A stretch of DNA of 64,000 nt from Nocardia rosealba (lineage in GTDB: Bacteria; Actinomycetota; Actinomycetes; Mycobacteriales; Mycobacteriaceae): NCBI RefSeq assembly GCF_020216065.1, contig NZ_JAIWNA010000007.1:186001-250000 (forward strand), given 5' to 3'. Shown here piece after piece: positions 60,301 through 64,000 of the stretch. Under the pieces are notes generated by a model. It made no database searches. It worked only from the letters and a program-made list of their open reading frames with translations, and was not told where the DNA came from. Made by a program: the position numbers and the translations under genes. Position 1 is the first letter of the stretch. Each line of letters starts with the position of its first letter.

Positions 60301-63300
60301 CGATCTGGTGCGCGACGGCAACCTCGTGCGCATGGACAATGTCGGTGGATACGATTCGCCCACACTGCAATCCGATGCGGTCCCGCGCACTGACGACGAC
60401 ACCCCTGTCCGCCCGGAGAACCCGGACGAAGCGGCTCGTTTCGACGCCGACCAGCTCGGTGCCCCCGACTCCGACGAGTGGTCGAACCGCAGCCCCGAGG
60501 AAGTCGCCGAGCGCCTCCAGGATCATCTGCGCCGGGTCACCGGCAACCCCGAATTCGAGGTGTTCGGCTTCGATTCCGACTCCGTGAATCCGGAGGTGGC
60601 GCGCGAATACGCCCGCGCCATGGTCGACCTGTTCGACCGCAACCCCACCGTCGACCTGCGCCGCGTCGGCATCGGCGAGCTGCCGACGGGCGTGATCGGA
60701 ATGTCGCAGCCGAGGATCGACCCGGCGACCGGCAGGCTCTACACCGAATCCATCGTGCTCAGCCGCGACCACGCGCAGAGCGCGGAGTACTTCCGTCAGC
60801 GTATGCAGCTCGGTGTCGACAACAACCGTTTCGCGCCCGAGGTGCTGAGGCGGCCGGTGTACGCGGTGCTCGCCCACGAATACGGGCACGCGCTCGACTA
60901 CGCCGGTCAGCAGAGCGCTCGCCACCAGGCCGAAGACCTGCTCATCCAGCGCTACGCCGACGACACCACCCGCGACCCCGCCCAGTCCTACGACGACTGG
61001 CTGCGGCAGCTCAGCGGCTACAGCTTCGACGGCAACGGGCGGTTGCGTCCCGGCGAAGCCGTGCCCGAGGCGTTCGCGGCGCAGATGCTGCGCACCCTCG
61101 GTGGCGACGACACCAGCCCGGAACCGGTACGCGCCCTGCACGATCTGGTCACCGATATCGCCGCGCGCCCACCGGAATCGGTCACCTGGCCGCTGTCCGA
61201 GGACGCCGAACGGGCCGCCGAACCCGACGACGTGCCCGATCGCGCCGACCGCGACCTCCTGGCCGACCCGGTGAACGACGAATGGTCCGATCTGCCACCG
61301 GCCGAGGTGGGGCGACATCTGGCCGAACGAATGCGCGACATCACCGGACACGATGTCGAGACCTTCGGTTTCGACCAGCCGAACGTGCATCCGGCGATGG
61401 CCCGCGAACTGGCCCGCGGCATCGTCGACATGCAGACCCGATACCCGAGTGTCGATGTGCGCAGCGTCGGTATCGGGGAGACCGGACCCGGCCGGGTCGC
61501 GGAGACAGCGCCCGAACGCGACCCGAACGGCGGCTACCGCGCCAAGTCGATCACGTTCAACCAGCAGTACTTCGCCGGCAACGGCAGCCTGTTCCAGAAC
61601 CTCATGCGCGCCAGCAAGCCCGGCTTCTACACCCGCAGCCTGTGGGACCGTCCGGTGTACGGATTCGCGGTGCACGAGTTCGGTCATGCCCTCGACTACG
61701 CGGGCGAACCCAGAACCCGCAAACGGGTGGGGCTGCGTCTGCACGACCACTACCACCGCAACCGGCTGGGCGACCGCGACGGCTTCAACCCTTGGCTCGC
61801 CGGCGAACTCAGTGGCTACAGCATGAACAGCCGGACCGGCGAGCTCAATCCGGGCGAAGCGCTCGCCGAGGCTTTCCGCGAAATGGAAGCCACCCGTGAC
61901 GCGGACGGCGCGCTGCACCCGGAACGGGTGAGCCCGGCCGTGCGGATCATGTACGACCTGCTCACCGACGCGGCGCAGGTACCGCGCTCCGACGCGATGA
62001 CCGTGGATCGCGCGGCCGACGAGATGCAGCTACGTCCGCCGTGGGAGGACGACATCCCCGACCTGGGTGATCTCGGTGCACCCCGCGACGACGAATGGTC
62101 GGACCTCTCGCCGAGCGAGGTGGGCGACCACCTGCGCGACGTGCTGCGCGAGGCGATGAACAACCCGGACTTCGACGTGTACGGCTTCGACCTGCCTGGG
62201 CTCGATGCCGAGGTGGTTCGCGACTACGCGCGGTCGATGGTCGAGCTGTACAACGCCTTCCCGCAGACGGATCTGCGTCGCGTCGGCATCGGTGACCTCG
62301 ATTACGGCGTGCTCGGCCAGACCACCCGCACCCCCGACCGGACCACGGGCCTGCCCTATACCGACATCACGCTCGGTTACGACTACGCGATCAGCGCCAT
62401 CCACCTGCGGTCGTCGATGCAGCAGTCGGTCGACTCGGGTCACTTCCATCCGGGCGTGCTCGACCGGCCGGTGTACGCCATCGCCGCGCACGAGTACGGT
62501 CACGCGCTCGACGCGGCAGGCCGGCTCGCGGCCCGGGCCGACGCCGACGGGACGCTCGACGAAGCCTTCCACGACAACCCCGACGGGTACGACGATCCGG
62601 ACTCGTGGCGGCGTCAGCTCAGCGGTTACAGCCGCAGTGGCCCCGACGGTCGGTTGAACCCGGCGGAGGCGCTCGCCGAGGCGTTCACCGAAGTGCTCAT
62701 GGTCGGCCACGACCGAGCGAGTTGGCCCGCCCGCACGCTCTACGACCTGCTGATGCGGGAGGCACAGAATCCGACCCGCGATTATGTGCACAACCTGCCC
62801 GAACAGGGTGCCGACCATATGGAACTGCCCGATAGGGGGAACCCGGATCGGCCGGAACCGGATGGGTCCGACCCGGATCGCTCACAGCGGGAACGTTCGG
62901 AACCCGAGGCCGGAGATCCGGATCGTTCGCAGCCGGACCGCTCGCAATCGGATCGCACGCGTAGCGACGGCGAGCTGACGCGCGACGGTGCGCACACCGA
63001 TCCACCGCGCACCGCCCAGCCGCAGCCGGAAGCGCCGCGTCAGAACAACTCCCCGGAGGAAACGCCACGCCGGCGCCGGTGGTGGCGATCGGAACAGCCT
63101 GCGATCCCGGCCGAACCGGAACGACGCGTCTTCTTCGACATCGACGGCGAACAGGTGGTTGTGCCGCTGTACCGCGACGCCGACGGCGAGTGGCAGGTGG
63201 CGCCGCAAGACACGACCATGCGCCAGGCCGAGCCGAGGTCGTTCCTGAAACGTGCGCTCGCGCAACTGAACAACCACTTCCCGATCCTCAAGCAGCCCTC

Positions 63301-64000
63301 CGGCGCGCCCAACATCGGTGACAGTGCGGGACAGGCCGCGATCCGCGACGGTGTCCTCGGGATCGGCGACATGATCGCCAACCCTGGCCCGGCGCAACTG
63401 CCTCCGCCCAGCCCGACGCCGCCGGGAGTTCCGACGGTCGGGCCCGGACCCGAGGCCTCGGCGCCCGACCCCACGTTCTTGCGGATCGCCCAGCAGACCC
63501 CGGTCTTGATCCAGAACCGCGAGTACCTCCCGCTCTTCGGCAAGTTGTCCGGCCGGGTGCGTCGTTCGGGCGGCGAGTATCCGGCGATGCGCAATGAGGA
63601 CGGGTCCGAATACCGTCCCGAGCTCAGCGATGCCGACGCCGACCTGGTGCGCAGGCAGATCATCAGCGATCTGCGGGTCGAGCGCGTCACCCCCGAGGAC
63701 GCGCGCAACGATCTACTCGAGGCCTTCGAGCATGCCGGGCGTGGACAGCGCGAACGCATCCTGCGCGACATGCTCGCCAACGACCTGATCACCCAGGACG
63801 AAGCCGACGAACTGCACAACAAGCCGCAGCCCGATCCGCTGCCGCCGCTGCCGCCGCCCGTCGACCCGCCGCCGCCCGGTGGGGAGACGCTGCGCGAGAT
63901 GTTCGACCGGTTGCTCGGTATCGAGGTGGCCGACGAGCCGGATGCGCTGCGCCGGGAAATCGACCGGCAGCAATACATGGTGATGCGGCAGACCGCGGCC
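54332..64000 (+). CDS. Giant ESX polymorphic toxin, 3' end beyond the window
   Basis: 3223 codons are in the window without a stop. Residues 1-100 match the CpnT-type WXG100-like opening (IPGWLQHLEILAGMEWPEGN). About 110-330 is helical and hydrophobic; 340-670 is Ser/Gly/Ala linker; 673-1030 is a (E/D)SDGDGxRPR repeat array. About 1110-1310 is a folded domain of unknown family, then a second Asp/Pro/Arg-rich repeat linker to about 1640. About 1640-2030 holds a nuclease-like core, with Asp 1875 in VLDVVVYV and Glu 1894/Lys 1896 in SHEAKG. Three zincin-like modules follow with HEYGH (2182), HEFGH (2448) and HEYGH (2720). The end (2790-3223) is Asp/Arg repeats and a helical region. The final toxin tip and any immunity gene lie outside the window. 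Confidence 0.85.
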   Translation, partial: MAITIPGWLQHLEILAGMEWPEGNEDQMWQLGEDWRTAATELEKVIKDVEAAKAASIKAYPAGDGYTEMVNSFDSLLRSGGDPEKDRSLKTLAKYFKETGDGTYEAGTEIEYAKLMYISSLALLAAEMAASFAAGPFKLGLDALAIGATRIAVRLIANRLLASIIRAVGKIAANAVVKFVFRHIMIDTVIGTMQEFAIQQYQVEKGHRDKVKWEQVGLTALSSAAGGAVAGPLAGLINKRLMRGVDNPSWARQYMNSQITGISAGLAGALAGYAVTIPFGAGPFDYRMLTAGGLSGSLTGAARTAGSHAWQKGAPVLSSRPDLATRMNSLFGDVGGPRVGAEPGGAGANSGAGTGGSNSPSRAGVAGDGSSSPGTQTRPAAAGGGNQAASQSSGSGGSQSNSSSSAQSDASSGGDGAGSQNGRSSAADDSASSDRSSSGEGSSSDRSTSGESSSGEGGSSSDRSSNDQAGDRGAGLTGENGAHNGSSPFTAEPNIAAAQQNGVPAGGALVGADGVAGAPQAAAPATAGAPAGAGAPATAGAPATAGAPAAGAPAASAPAANPGSQSSPTAGDNRSAGGGEPRTQSAKPDAASSRAGVADSAPAPTAGGPAVHAAPTGEQVPQANSRQEAADTLQVASDSGIPEAGTPRAGAPDGPGLPPRTGEADTAAPRTGSPDGNGSPPRLGGANDAGTPPRAGASDGDGTTPRVGEPDGDSARPRAGESDGDGAPPRTNESDGDGTRPRASDSDGDGARPRSGDSDGARPRVDESGAEGTRPRAGDSDGDGARPRSGDSDGARPRVDESGAEGTRPRTGGSDGDGARPRVGESDGDGARPRVGESDGDGARPRVSESDGDGTRPRAGETDGDGVRPRAGEVDGDGARPRVAEADGDGARPRISESDGDGTAPRAADSDVDAAPSRMGDGDGQGARPRSGDSDEDGALPRSGESDGDDIRPRVGESDGDGARPRVGDSDGGGTRPRAGDPDDGAAPSRVGDGEGDGTQPRSGDSDEDGDGSRSDDGLLVVPLAGGDGDGRPGRRTDGDGSGRRDADSDSTSEPDGDASQRDSDDDPPKNPAQEALREIKEATGTRRIKPPKGPVGEAGMSLRDIEDAAGGRMHEFPAGTSDQPRHQGVADELVRMAEGLSARDIAKGKLPRALVVAEHVVNGRGVGADAYVLTARPNADGGFDVVASGTRPGTVVPSEARNVSAVLFNGNGKAVSPSGSDTRVRPAHERSIYTREGTIEGRRDGETPKQHSWRIRAERSDQLATREADRASALRALIAAGGDSLDKDARKNLIREAKRAEWNANNYRKNGDAQWKVIGGRPETPDPTPRTPDPDTTHTPDPAPRTPDSEATPPRTPDSGATPSREPATDSTPERTQEPEAPPTRTPDSDTTPPRTPDPDVTPTPDQAASQPRTPDADATPPRTPDSDVTPTPDSDVASSRTLDADGRPTRTVDSDGVPSHSDAGDAQARRPHSDESPRTADADSGPTRTPDVPSRAADPDSTQQRRPDADGARPRTPDADSSAPRRPDADPTQQRRPDTVRQPAGEATAPRRNDPDSAAPRRPDVDSTRQRTSEADSLRMPDSTGPQRTPDGAQRNPEGNGSAAPARGSDGADRNREVDGSVRPEDVRDLTRRPPLDETPDFLAESDDIEEGLENDVYQSADGKWHHVLDPAGTFRDVNFRLHDANGFCRDPLTSSEFRYLAQEGPKRTYKVADPEIARQMADIVADRTVVQKRSDDALKIVNRLMGEFGVAKLGDIASSQKLDKVVAEQRRKLEDAYDDLQRDLADRPDDPQLQRRETEIIDKLERLDEFERAAASFNRLRPQLVAHSKALGELAARAFGLDPAEFPGAVLLSPFDGDIDGRPVIDGANVLDVVVYVPGTAGAPPALISHEAKGVGSKLGGSKVASAEQGSPEYYRRTLRIDNNLHRILAETPEQMRQRGIDPESPEGQALIRARNDLLDAHRAGTLRFEYHHVHADRNGNVTVSEFDLVRDGNLVRMDNVGGYDSPTLQSDAVPRTDDDTPVRPENPDEAARFDADQLGAPDSDEWSNRSPEEVAERLQDHLRRVTGNPEFEVFGFDSDSVNPEVAREYARAMVDLFDRNPTVDLRRVGIGELPTGVIGMSQPRIDPATGRLYTESIVLSRDHAQSAEYFRQRMQLGVDNNRFAPEVLRRPVYAVLAHEYGHALDYAGQQSARHQAEDLLIQRYADDTTRDPAQSYDDWLRQLSGYSFDGNGRLRPGEAVPEAFAAQMLRTLGGDDTSPEPVRALHDLVTDIAARPPESVTWPLSEDAERAAEPDDVPDRADRDLLADPVNDEWSDLPPAEVGRHLAERMRDITGHDVETFGFDQPNVHPAMARELARGIVDMQTRYPSVDVRSVGIGETGPGRVAETAPERDPNGGYRAKSITFNQQYFAGNGSLFQNLMRASKPGFYTRSLWDRPVYGFAVHEFGHALDYAGEPRTRKRVGLRLHDHYHRNRLGDRDGFNPWLAGELSGYSMNSRTGELNPGEALAEAFREMEATRDADGALHPERVSPAVRIMYDLLTDAAQVPRSDAMTVDRAADEMQLRPPWEDDIPDLGDLGAPRDDEWSDLSPSEVGDHLRDVLREAMNNPDFDVYGFDLPGLDAEVVRDYARSMVELYNAFPQTDLRRVGIGDLDYGVLGQTTRTPDRTTGLPYTDITLGYDYAISAIHLRSSMQQSVDSGHFHPGVLDRPVYAIAAHEYGHALDAAGRLAARADADGTLDEAFHDNPDGYDDPDSWRRQLSGYSRSGPDGRLNPAEALAEAFTEVLMVGHDRASWPARTLYDLLMREAQNPTRDYVHNLPEQGADHMELPDRGNPDRPEPDGSDPDRSQRERSEPEAGDPDRSQPDRSQSDRTRSDGELTRDGAHTDPPRTAQPQPEAPRQNNSPEETPRRRRWWRSEQPAIPAEPERRVFFDIDGEQVVVPLYRDADGEWQVAPQDTTMRQAEPRSFLKRALAQLNNHFPILKQPSGAPNIGDSAGQAAIRDGVLGIGDMIANPGPAQLPPPSPTPPGVPTVGPGPEASAPDPTFLRIAQQTPVLIQNREYLPLFGKLSGRVRRSGGEYPAMRNEDGSEYRPELSDADADLVRRQIISDLRVERVTPEDARNDLLEAFEHAGRGQRERILRDMLANDLITQDEADELHNKPQPDPLPPLPPPVDPPPPGGETLREMFDRLLGIEVADEPDALRREIDRQQYMVMRQTAA
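56350..57420 (+). repeat. In-frame Asp/Gly/Arg repeat array in second toxin
   Basis: About 20 imperfect copies of a 15-18-codon unit of the form ESDGDGARPRVG. Inside it a 102-base block starting at 56591 recurs almost exactly at 56693 (TTCAGGGGATTCCGACGG and following). The repeats keep the reading frame. The acidic DGDGD pattern could bind calcium, which is inference. Confidence 0.85.
60473..62790 (+). repeat. Three tandem zincin-like modules in second toxin
   Basis: Units begin near 60473, 61277 and 62090, each opening DEWS(N/D)xxPxEV, then an (E/D)xFGFD or VYGFD strand, (D/S)xRxVGIGE/D, RPVYxxxxHExGHALD and a late GEAxxEAF-type Glu. Spacing of the HExxH motifs is 266 and 272 residues. The copies are diverged at DNA level. 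Confidence 0.85.

Overview
The window is high-GC actinobacterial DNA and looks like Nocardia or a close relative in the Mycobacteriales. Reasons: a mycobactin/nocobactin-type siderophore assembly line in mbtD-mbtE-mbtF order, type VII (ESX) secretion genes (EspG, PPE-like, WXG100 and YbaB-like proteins with CpnT-type toxins), a DUF3558 lipoprotein, an IdeR/DtxR-type iron box, and an actinobacterial spc ribosomal-protein operon. All calls come from reading the sequence; no database search was run.

Layout. 1-11019: tail of a PKS (KR-ACP) and two NRPSs (C-A-PCP-C-PCP and C-A-PCP-E), the late steps of a nocobactin/mycobactin-like siderophore. 11083-14246: lipoprotein, VOC protein, a TetR regulator divergent from a DUF998 membrane protein with tandem operators, and a secreted histidine phosphatase. 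14303-17405 (minus): lipoprotein, small partner, PPE-like protein and EspG, an ESX export operon. 17578-19045: AAA/DUF234-type ATPase behind a 31-bp palindrome.

19264-29604 (minus) is the most unusual region, a polymorphic-toxin locus. A YbaB-like gene and a WXG100 gene lead into an 8-kb open frame. Its N-terminus is CpnT-like and is followed by a Pro/Thr-rich linker, two papain-fold toxin modules and a third tip of another family (HHSSFLAG). Three paralogous YrhB/Imm35-like immunity genes of 176-178 codons lie inside that frame in one fixed alternative phase, each with its own Shine-Dalgarno. The linker ends in what looks like the last ~20 residues of a lost papain-fold module. Downstream are a fused immunity-toxin gene and a small Imm35-like gene.

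29700-34683 (minus): an iron-box-controlled siderophore-binding lipoprotein with a SagB-type dehydrogenase (possibly the oxazoline oxidase of a nocobactin-type siderophore), an M13 peptidase and a small secreted protein. 34798-45548 (plus): rplN-rplX-rplE-rpsZ, an insertion of three non-ribosomal genes, then rpsH-rplF-rplR-rpsE-rpmD-rplO, secY-adk-map. The two ribosomal halves have near-identical promoter/start regions. 45633-50838: BMP-type nucleoside ABC importer. 50840-53222: dtd, a small membrane protein and a TPR-like protein. 53465-64000: a second ESX toxin operon (WXG100, YbaB-like, and a giant toxin that runs off the window) with Asp/Gly repeats, a nuclease-like module and three tandem zincin-like modules.
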